From Forficula auricularia (Eukaryota > Arthropoda > Insecta > Dermaptera > Forficulidae), in NCBI GenBank assembly GCA_024734495.1, contig JALMQS010000153.1, forward strand, positions 9,573,294-9,637,293: 64,000 bases of DNA. The letters run 5' to 3'. Shown here in pieces: positions 11,385-23,759 of the stretch. The position numbers and the translations under genes are program-made. The notes below the pieces were generated by a model, which worked only from the letters and a program-made list of their open reading frames with translations, did no database searches and was not told where the DNA came from. Every line of letters starts with the position of its first letter. Position 1 is the stretch's first letter.

Positions 11385-11560
11385 AAGATATTTCGAAAAA
11401 ACTAAAAAAGTACTGTAATAAAGTACTAATGTTTGTGGACCGATATGTAGATACCAAAAATTAATCAGCGATTTATTTTATTGAAATAATGTTATGTTTT
11501 CAATTTCATCGAAATCGTTAGAGCCGTTTTTGAGAAACCGATTGTATAAATATATAAATA
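11385..11560 (-). repeat. Dispersed repeat fragments
   Basis: The minus strand of 11385-11470 matches 62806-62890 ('tatcggtccacaaacattag'). The minus strand of 11498-11560 matches 46145-46200 ('aacggctctaacgattt'). The two pieces probably derive from non-autonomous transposons; class not determined. Confidence 0.5.
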
Positions 11561-11569
11561 TATCTATAT

Positions 11570-12443
11570 CAGTGGCGGTTGATGACTTTTCAACCAGTAG
11601 ATGCTGTCCAAAAAAAGTACCATTCATTTTTTGACATTTTATTTTAATTTTCGCTTTTTTTTTGCAAATTTCATCGGCATCATTTTCGTTATTTTTCATA
11701 TTTAACATTAGATTTTTTTTAAATATATTTTGAAACTTTCGCTCCAAACTGATACTGCTTTGAGTGAGTAAGACTAAGAGTCAGAAATTACATCTTGTGA
11801 CTTCAACTCCACAGCTCCTGAGATGGAAATCGACAATCTTCCACGACGAATCACCCTGTTCTAAATGAAAATCTTAAAATTCTTCTAATTCTATTGCTAT
11901 AAGCAAGCTATATGACTTGTCTATATAGCACGCTTAGTTATTTCCGATCTTATATTTTGAGAGATCTTAGAAATGGATTAGTCCAAAGATTCCCGAATCA
12001 TCTTTATTTATTCCTTTTTTGTACTATTACTTTTAATAGTTCCTCAGCGAGAACAATTTTAATTCGACTAAAACTCGTCTGGACTTGCCTTGACATGCTT
12101 GAACTGGAAGATATGCCAAGCAAGGACTTCAAACCTTCTATCGGCACCCTTTTCGGAAAAATCATTCATTTTAATTGCCCCTTGAAACTATACAACAATT
12201 TATTTCATTTCGAGAACCAATATACTTTTTAACCGACTTCTAATAAGGAGGAAGTTCTCAATTCGACTGATTTTTTTTTAAACAAAAAATGTTTTTTTAT
12301 AGAAATATTTGAAATAACGGATAATAATTTGACAATTTAAAGAACCTCCTGAAATTTTGAAGTCGATATTTATGAAAATACTATAAAGTGTGAAATTTTA
12401 GGGATGCGCCTCATCCAAAGCTTCCATGGGGTCCACTCCACTG
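11570..12443 (+). mobile_element. Non-autonomous hAT element with perfect 8-bp TSD
   Basis: The left end is CAGTGGCGGTTGATGACTTT; the right end, on the complement, is CAGTGGAGTGGACCCC. The direct repeat ATCTATAT flanks both ends (11562-11569 and 12444-12451), the 8-bp duplication expected of hAT. The 874-bp body has no transposase; the 106-residue frame at 11912-12232 is not recognisable. Related copies: 17225-18581 and 29096-29350. Confidence 0.85.
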
Positions 12444-12477
12444 ATCTATATATATATATATATATTAAGATTAAAAA

Positions 12478-12560
12478 TTAACAGTTCATTGGACAATGTT
12501 TTTATTGATGCTCTTATTCAATTTTTGCACAACGTTTCCTCCCTCTCGAGACTTTTTCAA
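12478..12560 (-). mobile_element. Penelope-like terminus, family F4
   Basis: On the minus strand 'gtgcttgaaaaagtc tcgagaggga ggaaacgttgtgc' forms a short hairpin before GGAAACGTT. This resembles the F4 ends at 7797 and 8061. One end only; no partner arm nearby. Confidence 0.4.
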
Positions 12561-14510
12561 GCACTGCAAATAAGGACAAAGATTTATTAGGTGAAAGTCT
12601 TTTACAATTATATAGGTTATACAACCCAAAATGAATTACAAATTAACTAAATATATACAATCCAAAATACAACATATTACAAAAACAACATTATTCTTAC
12701 ACAAGACTCACCTCAATTGGTTAGAGATAATAAGATATAAGATAAATCACCTATATGGAATGTTTCATTAGAACAAATCTTCTTAAAGAGAGAAAAAAAC
12801 AAAGATTAATGATTCAATGACAATTCAATATATTAAATATGAATTATTAAATATACTCAATTGGGATAACATGAGTGAAAAATTCGCAAAAGTCTAATAA
12901 AATATTTAAGCATTTTGTTAATGTATGCAATGTTTGTGTGTATGTGATTTTAAATCTTTGATTTTTATTTTTATTCCTACATGTATAATTTTTGTTCGTG
13001 ATTAAATAAAAAAGCGATTACTGTTATTTTTATTATTAGATTATTTCTAAGTTTTTCATTAAAGACTTGTTTAATCTTTTAAATGGTATTGGTTCATTTA
13101 TGAAATAAATAAGATAGAGCCTTTTTTGGTTTTATCGCTTAGGTCCCCCCAAAATTCAAAATCCACCATTGTTATCTGAAGACCATTACCCCCCCCCCCT
13201 GCGGTATGTACCCTCTTTATTCTCCGTGCCAAGACCTTAAAAAGGCCTATTATAGATTAATAAATATCAATAGAAAGACATTGATTTGTTCTTTAAATAA
13301 ATAAAATTATATCTATGAATATCAAATTTCTAAACGATAATCAATCATCGGCAAATTTCACATTTCAAGTGCTCTAAAAACAAACAGCTGAATAATTCAG
13401 CAAATGAATTTATTTTAGAGAAGATAAATAAATATATAATATCCAGTCCATAAAGCTGAATACCTATAATATGATTTGTGTCCATCCTATTTAAATTCTG
13501 AATGGTTGAATCTTAGAAATTTGAACAATTTTTTTTTTAAATTAATTTTTACTGTCTAAAGGCTTAGAGTCAACGACTTCGAATCTCTTTGACTCGATAT
13601 CTAATTTCGCTTCAGTCAGAAAAATTTTCATCTTTGTTAAAAATGTAAGAGGCCTCACTAAATCCAGGGGAAGCCATTGGGAGACCGATTGGGGTTGTTA
13701 TGGAGTTTTCCTAGGAGGGGGGCAGTCGGCAGCTGATTAACAACCAAAAGGTTTCAATTTCGGTAATCTGATTAGAGATCCACTAATTTGTTTAGTAGAA
13801 TTGACAAATTTGGGAAGTAACGTAATAATTTAATTAGAAATACTTAAGTGATGCCTTTCAATTTTTCTAAAGGGGACAATCAGTTCTCTAGGAGAGGCAC
13901 TGCCTCTTTTCACTCCCCCCCCCCCCTTAACTACCACTCCTGTGAATAATTTCATAATTTCCTCAGGAAAATTACTATTGAAGAAATTTCTCCATAGTAA
14001 TCACCAACTATCGGAATCGAGTAAATATGCCATAGGAATAAGAAAATAAGTATTTTTAGATAAATATAAAGCCTTTAAATGTATTCTTCTCGATTTCAAT
14101 TTGGAGAGTGTCCTTTTCATAGTAATTTTCCTGGGGAAATTGTTCACAGGGGTGGATTCCCGTTGCCTTTCCCCGAATTTGTTGAAACGCCTTGCATTTT
14201 TCCCAGACGTAAAAAGTGTTCTAACTAAAGCGAGGTTCGATTACAAATAAACTAAATATATTTTTTCATGTTAATCTGAATTAGGCATTTATCAGTACAT
14301 CATACAAAAGGGACGTAAAACATTTTAATTAGGATATTCTTAAAAATTTAAAATTTTTTAATCAATAAAAAATAGTTTCTAAAATGATCATGCAAATGCC
14401 AACTAATTAATTTGTTTGATATCATTAGCTATGGGCTATTGGAGTATTATGTAACCAAATTTGCCTTGATTTTGACCCTGATGTCTCATAATTAATCTTT
14501 TCTTTTAGAT
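12561..14510. other. Intergenic, nothing recognised
   Basis: AT-rich sequence with C runs at 13189-13199 and 13914-13926. No open frame of note, no inverted ends and no repeat copy that I could match elsewhere in the window, apart from a weak 'ttcacaggggtgg ... cccgttgcc' echo at 14150 of 55015. Confidence 0.4.
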
Positions 14511-14512
14511 AA

Positions 14513-15375
14513 TAAGGTCAGGTGGGGCCGGGGGCAACTGGGCCAGGGGTCCTGTAACCCCAGAGCTTTTTAATTTTACCGCATTTTTTTAGCGCAATTC
14601 ACTTTTTCATATTGGTGGGAAATTTTCAGTGTTCCTGAATTAGATAAATTTCTTTAAGTTTATTTTATATTTAAGTGCTTAGTTAAGTTAATTACTTATT
14701 TACTTATTTACCTAGTTATGTTCTTACCTAGTTACCTTACCCAGTTCCTTGAAAATATTGAGACTTAAGTAAGTACTTAATTAAGGCTTTCTTAAGTATA
14801 AGGAACTTATTTAACTTTATTTCAATGGGTAAAATGAAATTATTTTGTTTAGTTGTTTGATTTATGATTGTATTTTCTGTAATAAAAATCGATTTTAAAA
14901 ATTATACTTGTCGTTTAAACTTATCTACCTTAAATAATTCAATAGAATAAAAAAAATAGAGGTCTTGGTGCAACTGGGCCAGCCTAGTCAGGGCCCAATT
15001 ACCCCGAATCGCTTACATCTTTGATTATTTTTAATCCATATACAAATGAGACTAATTCTATCTACGGCCAGGGATAGGGGAACATGTCCAACTGCTCAAA
15101 AGATGTTAAAAATTAAAAAAAACAGCAAATAGGCTGGGCTGGTCCAATTACCCCACAACGCGTTTAACTGGGCCAACCGCGAAACTTTACATTCAACTTA
15201 AGATAATTCCAAAATTTTGAATAATCAAAAGTTGAAAGTATCATGATTATTTGAAGAAAATTTCATCTTTCAATTAATATAGTCACGAGATCTATAAATT
15301 GTGAGGAAGGAAAAATATGGAGTAGTATCCTTGGGAAAACAAAAGAAGCTGGCCCAGTTACCCCACCTGACCTTA
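14513..15375. mobile_element. DNA transposon with iterated GGGGTAACTGGGCC motifs
   Basis: The ends TAAGGTCAGGTGGGG and its complement (ccccacctgacctta) are true inverted repeats. Inside, variants of 'ggtaactgggcca' recur in both directions: near both ends, at about 14972-15005, 15135-15175 and 15348-15368. Such subterminal iterations are what transposases bind. There is no open frame, so it is non-autonomous. The superfamily cannot be fixed; the target duplication looks like TA or TAA. Confidence 0.75.
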
Positions 15376-16129
15376 CTTCTTTATCAAAATGTTAAAATTT
15401 ATATTTTATAGCTAATTAAACAGTTTTTTATTTCATTTAAACTTAATATAAATTCAATTTATAAATAATTAGAAACCCATACTCCTTTTAGTAAATTCAA
15501 AATATAGTAGTATAAGTAGTAATTACAAGAAAATTTGACAATAGAAACCTTACGTAATAATAATTTTATGAAGCCTTTACCCTCTAAATATTTCTATGAG
15601 CATTTTCCCATTTAAGACATAAAATAGAAATAATTTAAATGTCGTAATTACATTAAAATTTTTTTCTCTTCTACTTTTTGAGTTATAGTGTTTACTGACA
15701 GGCCATCAATGACTTTTAGACCAATTTTTGAGCGCTGGAGACCACAAAATATGAATTTTTTTTGTTTAAAAATTGCACCCTACTTATAAGCTATCGTTTT
15801 CAAATATAAAAAAAAAACAATAAGTTGAATTTATTTTATTGAATTTAGAAGGCATCACTTTTTAAAAACTTCACTTATTCTACAAAAAAACATCTCCATA
15901 GTAAAATTGTTACTAGATCGTGACCCGTTGTCGGCAGATCAATTTTAGACCAAGAACAGTTTGCTGGAAAATATTTAATTTATGTTTGAATCATTTTATG
16001 ATACATTTAGAATCATAATTTCGGGAGTAATTTTTTTAAACGAGATCAATTTCTTCAAACAGCTATCATATATTTCTATCTATATTAAATAGACATGAAT
16101 CTGTTCTTCTAGCTACTTGGCTATTTTCT

Positions 16130-16260
16130 AAGATACAGCTGGGCCACAAGTGGCTGGTGCAGCCAGCAAACAGTTCCAGGATGCCACCCACGCTTCGCCC
16201 GTTGCAGCTGAGTTGCGTCTGTCAGAATGACAACCGCTAAAAGCATCTTCCTTTTGCCCC
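16130..16260. other. GC-rich islet in AT-rich DNA
   Basis: About 130 bp with far higher GC than its surroundings, holding two CAGCTG E-box palindromes (near 16137 and 16205). A + strand frame runs without stops from about 16070 to 16228, including KIQLGHKWLVQPANSSRM, but I do not recognise it. It could be an exon, a regulatory element or a transposon scrap. Confidence 0.3.
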
Positions 16261-17224
16261 TTTAACCCCCTTTCACAGGACTCGATTTATTTTTTTAAGA
16301 AATGTTTTCTTGTCATTTCTAAAAATCTATATTTACAAATTCACTCGAATCTGTATCAAATAATTGTATTTAATAAATATATGTCAACCTTTTCACATAA
16401 TTAGAATATTAGATATTAAAAACAAACAAAAAATTGTGAAAACATTTTCATATTTTTAAAGAAATTACACATACTATTAATGAGAAATATTCGATTTTTG
16501 AGCATTTCACATTTCTAATTCTATTATATTATTTTTTATCCTACATCTGATAAAAATTAAATTTTGCTTGTATACCTATACTTCCACACGAAGCAGTGAC
16601 GGCGACAGCTTTTTCTTTTCGGTTGGGCGACACCCGGTAGAAAAATGTGAAGGATGAGCAGCAAAAATGTGCATTATTTCAGGTAATACAGATTTTTGTA
16701 TAATTTATTTATTATTTTTTAATAGTTTAATTATAATTTATTATTATTTTTAATATATAAGATCTAAAATATTGAAAGCGATGGTTTACCTTATTTAAAT
16801 TTTATCAACTGTGTTTTTTCAATATTTTTTGGTAAAATGCTCGATTTAGCGAGAAGAATTTGGGTTGGGCGCTCGCTCAACCGTGCCCATTTCTGGTGCT
16901 ACCACTGGCAAAAAAATAATAACAGGTTGGCTAACGAGACAAAATCCTATAAATGAATTACTAACCACTAAAGTTAATGCTAACATTAGTCCATTATTAA
17001 AATAGAGTGCTTACTTTTTTTTTAAATTTATTCATAGCGTACGTAGTGTAGTGTAGCGTTGTGAACCTCTATGAGATAAAGTATAGTTTTCGGACAAACG
17101 CCAAGGTCAACTTCAAAGGGTCATAGAGTAAAAAGTGTGGAAATTTATTAATTTGGTATGAAAATAAAAATTTTAAAAATGTGGGATGAATTGTGATTTT
17201 CATAAATAAAACATATATCTACTT

Positions 17225-18581
17225 CAGTGGCGGGCGGTGACTTTTCAATCACGGGGATACTGTCCAAAAAATAGACCTTCATTTTTAAAATTTTATTTTA
17301 TTTTTCGCTCCTTTTTGAAAAAATTATCTATAAACGCATCATAGAATTTTTCGATAATTTTTTCAAACATTAGATTTTTTTATCAATTGATATTTAAACA
17401 GAGCGAATAATATTTATTCACTTCAGCTTCTTCTGGTGATGTTTCAATTCTTTTCATAGTTGAAAACTTACTGGCGCTCTTAGATGGGATAATGCAAATT
17501 AAATGCATTAAACACATATAAAAATAAATATTTGCTCATTGTGCTTTAAAATGTCTGAAACGCTGAGGAAAATATTTTTCAACTATGATTTTTTTTCTCT
17601 TTGTGTGTCTGAATTCCGATACTTACCCACTATAGCCCAAGAACAGAAAGTCATAAAGTTCGTTTGTATCAATACATAGTACTGATTAGATTTTACAATA
17701 TCTGGTTCAAAAGGCAGAAAATATTTTTTGAATTATTCTATTGATATTTTAAGATGATGTACAAAATGATATACATAGTATAGTCATAAATGAACAATTT
17801 ATATTTAAGTTTATTAATAATTACTAGGGCAGCTCTAGTGCACCGAGTCTTGAAAAAAAGTTTACTTTTTTATTTATTAAATATTTAATGTTCTTGAAGG
17901 AGACAATAAAAGAGTGTGTCTTCTGCCTTTGACTTTCAATTTAATTTAATGTTCTGATGAGTGATTCTTTCATTAGAATCTGATCGATGAAAATAACTAC
18001 AAAGAGCGCGTATAGAATGATCTCTCTTTCTTTAGAACTAAGATGTATTGCAAGGAGGCGATATAGAAGTGTTGATCTGTTTCTTACTATTAGAGATTAA
18101 TTTTTTAATTTCTATTATTCTAGGAATGGCCTTTTGCACTCTGACCAAAACGATACTCGTTATAGAAAGAGAGAATATTCAATTGGACTTCATTAAAGCA
18201 AAATAATTTTGCCCAAACCTCTTTAAGTCAATCTTACACGATTAATTTTTTTAATGCAATTTATAGATTTTAAATGAAAGTCATGGATCGAGTCCATATA
18301 AATTAAATCACTTTTTAATCTCATAAAATCCAAGTATTTTTCACAAGATAGCTGAAGTGATTAAAATAGGAAATCAGGAATAAATTTGCTAACGTTAAAA
18401 AGCTCCGTAAACTTTAAATTCTATATATCTTTAAATGAATTAGTTGTATAGTATATATTGAAAGATTTTTTAAAATTTTACAAATTTTCAAATATACCTA
18501 ACACGGATGAAAATTATTCTTGATATTTTGGAATTTGGGGGATGCGCCGCATCCATAGCATCCATGGACCGCACGCTAATG
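17225..18581 (+). mobile_element. hAT element, same family as 11570-12443
   Basis: The left end is CAGTGGCGGGCGGTGACTTT, the right end 'gggatgcgccgcatccat ... gctaatg'. Flanking octamers are ATCTACTT and ATCTATTT, seven of eight matching. The 1357-bp body includes repeat family G (17515-17765) and, at 17895-17930, a scrap of the element carrying the 33.4-kb ribozyme ('ggagacaataaaagagtgtg'). No transposase frame. Confidence 0.75.
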
Positions 18582-18619
18582 ATCTATTTATATTTATTTT
18601 AAAGAAATAAATATTTGTA

Positions 18620-18850
18620 TATAAAAGAAACTACATAAGTTAATTTCTCAGTTACATACTCAATCAACTTTACAAGGCTCACATCTCTCGAATATGACTA
18701 TGATAAGATCACTATACAAGAGCAATTTCTTACCATCTTGCACGATGCAAGTGAAATTAAATTAATTTTTCAGGCATTATACAAGCAAACTCCATTAAAG
18801 CCCTGGCTCATCAAAAGCGCTTTCAATTCTTTATAAATATTTTAGTCATC
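18620..18850 (+). pseudogene. Badly decayed LINE fragment
   Basis: The order 'ctcacatctctcgaatatga ... catcttgcacgatgcaa ... aaagccctggctcatcaaaa' parallels the LINE remnant starting at 4930, with many substitutions. Non-functional. Confidence 0.35.
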
Positions 18851-19030
18851 AGAGCTGTAGCAGAGGGTATACGGTGGTATATGGCGTATACCCTGTGATT
18901 TGCTCAAATATTTTATAAATTACAGTTTCAACATTTATAAAATACCCCTTCCCGGTTTATAGCGTATACTCTCTGATTTTTAAGGTCCATTAGTGTATCG
19001 TATACCTACTGCTAATTTTACGACTACACT
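18848..19030. mobile_element. Possible hAT-like MITE
   Basis: The left side CAGAGCTGTAGCAGAGGG and the right side, on the complement, CAGTGTAGTCGTAAAATTAG, both run into 'ggtatacg'. The ends are similar but imperfect, and no clear 8-bp duplication is visible. Confidence 0.4.
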
Positions 19031-20277
19031 GATTATAGCTATGACAGATATATGTTCTCTATTGAAATGACATTAGAAATCCCTCAAAAGCGACATTTGA
19101 ACCAAAAATTCACTACAAAATTACCCAACATATATCAAATTGGAAACAAGTAGAACCAACTTATTTATCACCTTTTCACTTCTAGTGACTGGAAATCCCT
19201 TCCTGTTTTGCTCTTTATCTTATTTTGCTATAAATAATATTTGATTCTTCAATAAGTACCTAATACTCGTCTAGAATTCCTCTTGCGCCCCCTTAATTTT
19301 CTTTTCTTCTTAGGAATGACCATATCTTTCATAATTTAGAGAGTTGTTTGCTATATATAGTACCTACTCGTAGCTAGCTCTTCCACTACTCTTGGTAAAA
19401 ATTATATTTTTCCCATCCTTAATATTTAATAAATATCTGTGATACGCCCATCGGCTCTTCTGGAAGAAAAAATGAAAATTTTTCAAGGTACTGTTTCCAC
19501 AAATTTTAGAGATGACCATGGAACTCTTGCAGCCAGATAAAAGTTTACAGCACTAATAAATATAAATAAAATAATCTTTTTTTAATTTTTATTTTTTTAT
19601 TTAAGTAATTATTTTTTCATTTTTTCAATTTTTTAATTTTAATCTATATTAATATTTAATATATAGGTATAATAAGCTATTAATATGTTTTAAAACAAGT
19701 AAACCAATCAATTAATAAAGTAAAATTGAAAAAAATATCAATAAAATAATACAAAAATTATATTTTCTGCATTTGTGAATCAGAAGTTCTAAAGCTAGAA
19801 TACCCGAAATCTTATCAATTCTTCTCCCCAGAACAAAGGTTCTAAAATTTTCCTTTCTTGAGTTATCGTGTCTATCGAAATCCGAACACACATGGACAGA
19901 AAACAACACCATCCCATAAATGATCTGGATAATGAAAATTTAAAATTTTATATAAAATTTAATTTTTAAAAATTCTTTGTTTTAAGTAAGCTATCTTACG
20001 CCTGCCGAGTATACAGAATAAAAATTAATTAGTGCTTATTACTATAATATTCAATATATAAAATTATATATGCGCAAGCCGAGGGAGAAAGTCTTTAATA
20101 AAATGTTGATAATAATTTTAATTTCTCAAATACCTAGATATCGTTTTGGATGGATTAGTTATTGAATTATAAGAAAAATTCCATGGTTGTGAAACATTAA
20201 CTCCACCCCTTAATATTGAAATCTGATTATCATCCTCAGGCTTAAGCTAAATGTTTTGTACTTATTTAAATAAGTTT

Positions 20278-21100
20278 ATGTGGTCATCCACATGACTTTA
20301 CCTTTCACCTGGTCTCTCACTGATATTTAATAAAATTATTTATAACCCCCCCCCCCCCCCCCATTGAGGTGGGACTCAATAAAAATTGAACATATTTTAT
20401 TTTAAATATGAAACTCTTGTAGGGGAAATAGCTTCAAGTATTTTTGTCTAAAGATTTTATAATTTTAATCATTTTTGACAATCTCCCTTTTAGGATAGGT
20501 ACTCTTTCACATGGAGAGTCATTTACGTAAGGTCGTATAGGGTGCATATTCAAAATTTCATACAAATCGATGAAGGGCCTAGGACCTTAAATTGAACAAT
20601 CTATTTTTTCGAACCGCCCAATTTTGGTCTCCAAAAAAATAATGAGACTTGCTTTTTTTTATTTTATAGTAAATTCCATTTTTCTTGATTTTTAGTTAGA
20701 AAAGTTTATAATTTTAATTTTTTAAGACCACCCTCCTTAATTTTGAGTTTAATTAAAAAAACATCTATAATAAGTTCTTAATCTCAATGGAATAAAACTA
20801 CAAGTGAAATTTGGTTTTGAAATTCACACTAGTTTTTGAGCTGGAGCCTACACAAAATTTCATAACATACTAACGTAGGTACATAGCTACTGTGTTAACA
20901 GACATTTTGACAAATTAATTAATATCTGGTAAATTATAATTTTTTTGATGTCCACTCTTTAAGGGACTTTTTTTTAGATTAAAACGCCTTGGCTTAGCTC
21001 AATTACTTTTATCAAAATATATATTTCAAAAAACACTTTTTTCATCCACGATTACACTTGACCATACCTTCCCTGAATGGTAAAGTAAAAAGTTTTGTCT
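20278..21100 (+). repeat. Dispersed element family T
   Basis: It begins gtggtcatccacatgacttt, has a 19-bp C run near 20347, and continues with 'gtcatttacgtaaggtcgta ... catacaaatcgatgaagggc'. The same series occurs at 61804-63470, and the first part, inverted, at 185-240 and 48785-48840. It is likely a non-autonomous transposon. The class is unknown and there are no convincing open frames. Confidence 0.6.
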
Positions 21101-21667
21101 AAAAAGGGGCAATATTATGTACGAAATTAAAGGTACCTACACGATGTTATAGAATTTCATATTTTAAAATAAAATTTAGAAAGAATAGATATATTAAAAA
21201 TTATTAAAGATAAGACAAATCAAATAATTCAAAATACAATCTAGATTTATTAAAAAGTATTAAATAACTCTCAAAATCTCAAGGAACCCTAAGTAATATA
21301 TTAATGTGTTTTTGTTACTCATTATTAAGAATATTTAGTAGTCTTCATATAAAAACATATACCTACCTATAGTCTGTATTCCACACAACTTTCACTTACA
21401 AACAGTGATGTGTAGCTACAGGGAAGCAACTAGAAATAACACTTTCGGGCCCCTGGCTTTAAGGGGCCTCTTTAAAAATTTATTTATTTATTATTTATAT
21501 ATAAAAAAATCATATATTTCATTAACTTTTTTTTTGTTTTTTTGTTTATAAATATCGTTTAGAAATATTAAAATATCAAATACATTTATTTATTTAAAAT
21601 TAAATTATAACTACAAAACAATATTAATAAATAATCAACCACGTAAAATTGTCAACAAAAGAAATAA

Positions 21668-21925
21668 GCTTTAAAGAATTTGATGTCGGTTCTAGGTGAA
21701 ACATTTTAATAGATAGGTAATAAGTAAAAATATATTTTTCTAGGTGGGTTTCACAAATAAAACAAATATATGTTTTGAGTTTTTATCTCGATATATATTT
21801 CGGGTTATGAGCCATCATCAGGAGTTACAAAAGAAAACTGAAATATATATCGAGATAAAAACTCAAAACATATATTTGTTTTATTTGTGAAATCCACCTA
21901 GAAAAATATATTTTTACTTATTATC
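21668..21925. mobile_element. Foldback F1 inserted in a hAT element
   Basis: Long arms ('gtaaaaatatatttttctag ... tttgagtttttatctcgatata') are mirrored across about 21835. The left arm carries a complete hammerhead-like core on the minus strand (21785-21826); the right arm keeps only its 3' half. The flank 'gatgtcggttctaggtgaaa' is shared with other F1 copies at 1735, 26525, 61960 and 63500. Confidence 0.75.
21785..21826 (-). ncRNA. Hammerhead ribozyme-like core (copy 1)
   Basis: On the minus strand: CTC, then CTGATGA (21815-21821), one extra T, a weak stem II (GG...CC), GAAA (21798-21801), AT-repeat stem III closing on itself, the putative cleavage C at 21790, then GAG. Stem I pairs CTC with GAG. 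All invariant core bases are present. The extra base between CTGATGA and stem II and the short stem II are departures. Penelope-like elements are known to carry hammerheads with tiny stem III; activity here is inference. Confidence 0.55.
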
Positions 21926-22489
21926 CAAAAGAAACAAGTTCTAAATGTGACAAATTAAAAAAAATACCCAAAATTACTAACAGATATATTTGCTATACAA
22001 TTTACAAACATAACTATAGTAGTATACTTTGTTGAAAAGCGTTTTAAATGAATCTATGTCATTAAGGGACTTTGCAAATATTATAATTGAAACATTTAGT
22101 TGCTTGGAAAGTGATCTGAAGTATATACATACAATGTTTATTATATTTTTTACTTTGCCAGTGACTGTTGCTACGCAGTAGAAAGAACATTCAGCAAATT
22201 AAATATTATAAAAGATTCTAAAAGAAATTCATTTGGACAATCTCGTCTGAAAATATTTACCATTGATTGCTATTGAGAATAAAGAATCAAATCAATTAAA
22301 CACATAGATTCTAATTGATAAATTTGCTGCTGCAAAATCTAGACGAAAAATCATTTAAATTACTTTTTATACTTTTGTTTAAATTCAAATATGTTTTGTT
22401 TTTTATTTATAATCAGTTTTCTTTTAAAAGTTTATAATACTCGTATTTAAATGTATTTTAAAATCCTTAAATATATATCTTCATGCGAG

Positions 22490-22640
22490 GGGTGAACAGC
22501 GACTTAAAATCGTGTGCACCTACTTCCACTTCCACTTTCATTTCCAAGTAAAAGACAATAGATGACAATAGATTATCTAATTAATTCCAAATAATTCCAA
22601 AGACGGTGTACACCTAATTCCTATCGCGGTCCACCCCTCG
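22490..22640. mobile_element. MITE family M, copy 1
   Basis: Ends cgaggggtgaacagcgac and ggtccacccctcg are inverted; inner text 'gtgcacctacttccacttcc' and 'gtgtacacctaattcc' are also partly inverted. Other copies: 50217-50376 (clean) and 56398-56819 (expanded core). Confidence 0.65.
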
Positions 22641-23114
22641 GCTATAGGTTTCATTTATTATATCTATTTCATTCTCTGTTCTTAAGTTAAAAAATAATTT
22701 TCCTTTGTATAAACGGTTGAAATAAAAAAAATGTTAGAAAGGGCCCCGTAGTTAGAATTTGCTTATGGGCCTAAAAAATCTAGTTACGCCACACCTTACA
22801 ATGTTTCTTTCTATCTAATCTTCCTTTCAATTTTTTCTTTTCAAATTGGTCCAATTCCAAAGACGGTGTACACCTAATTCCTATCGCGGTTCACCCCTCG
22901 GCTATATGTTTCATTTATTATATCCATTTCATTCTCTGCTCTTAAGTTAAAAAATAATTTCCCTTTGTATAAACAGTTGAAATAAAAAAAATGTTAGTAG
23001 GGGCCTCGTAGTTAGAATTTGCTTATGGGCCTAAAAAATTTAGTTACGCCACTCCTTACAATGTTTCTTTCTATCTAATCTTCCTTATAATTTTTTATTT
23101 TCAAATTGGTCCAC
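22595..23114. repeat. Tandem duplication, 260-bp unit
   Basis: The sequence from 'aattccaaagacggtgtaca' at about 22594 repeats from 22854 with few differences, giving two 260-bp units. Each holds the right end of MITE M and the right end of the hAT element of 21404-22797. So the duplication arose after both had inserted, by slippage or unequal exchange. Confidence 0.8.
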
Positions 23115-23397
23115 CGAAAATCAAAAGTAAATGTAAAGGGAAAGTTACTTTTATAACCTTAGAGTGAAGAGAATACGTCAAAGTGTGAAAACTTTGATAC
23201 AAGACAGAAGTAAACATTCTCTTAGATAAATATAATGTAGGTACACTTATACGATATAATAAGTTAAAAAAGTGCATTATTTAAAATACAGTTAATTAAT
23301 CTTTTAAATGATTAATCTGTAAGACTTGTCAAATGTTTTTTAGAGAATCAATTGGATCGATTGGAAACTAGTGTTGCTACAACCACATTGTTTTCTG

Positions 23398-23595
23398 ATG
23401 GAGGGTTCCTTCGGCTACAGCCAATTCGAGACCAGACAGGGCGCCATTGGCGACGCCGGCGGCCAATGGCTTGCTCAGAGGGCGGAGTCTTCGCCAGGGG
23501 TGCATCCTCCTTGATCCAAGTGGGGGTTGCTACTTGTAACGAACGTGCAGCCCGGTTTGGACGTCGGTGTTGCAGCTTCTTTCTGCTACAGAGAG
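23398..23595 (+). other. GC-rich islet, candidate leader exon or regulatory element
   Basis: A ~200-bp GC-rich, CpG-bearing block in AT-rich repeats. It ends at CAGAGAG followed by gtaggtat (23596), a strong donor, and a 'ttttttag' acceptor lies at 23343. An ATG at 23398 opens 38 codons beginning MEGSFGYSQFETRQGAIGDA; another frame is open across the whole block. I recognise neither. GCCATTGGC (23443-23451) and GCCAATGGC (23462-23470) form an inverted pair containing CCAAT and the GCCAT core of YY1/PHO sites. It could be a 5'UTR exon of the DMRT gene 8 kb downstream. Confidence 0.35.
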
Positions 23596-23759
23596 GTAGG
23601 TATCCTTGATTGTATTTAGAATGTAGCAGTTCGTTGATTCAATTCTGTCATGCATGGTCTGTTCAAAAATTATAGGGCATCATTTCATTTACTAACAATC
23701 ACTTGGTTGGCTCGGCAAGCACATATACTGTATTGGTTGCAGTGTTGAATTCACTAAAT

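Larger units (their letters stand above)
21404..22797 (+). pseudogene. hAT (ZMYM1-like) transposon with C-terminal dimerisation remnant
   Basis: The left end is CAGTGATGTGTAGCTACAG and the right complement GTGTGGCGTAACTAG, both followed inward by 'gggcccc'. Near 22155-22230 the + strand reads LPVTVAT, a one-base shift, then ERTFSKLNIIKDSKRNSFGQ and SRL. 'VTVAS(A)ERTFSKLKLIK' is the signature of the hAT C-terminal dimerisation domain. Stops and shifts make it a pseudogene. A foldback element is inserted at 21668-21925. Confidence 0.75.
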
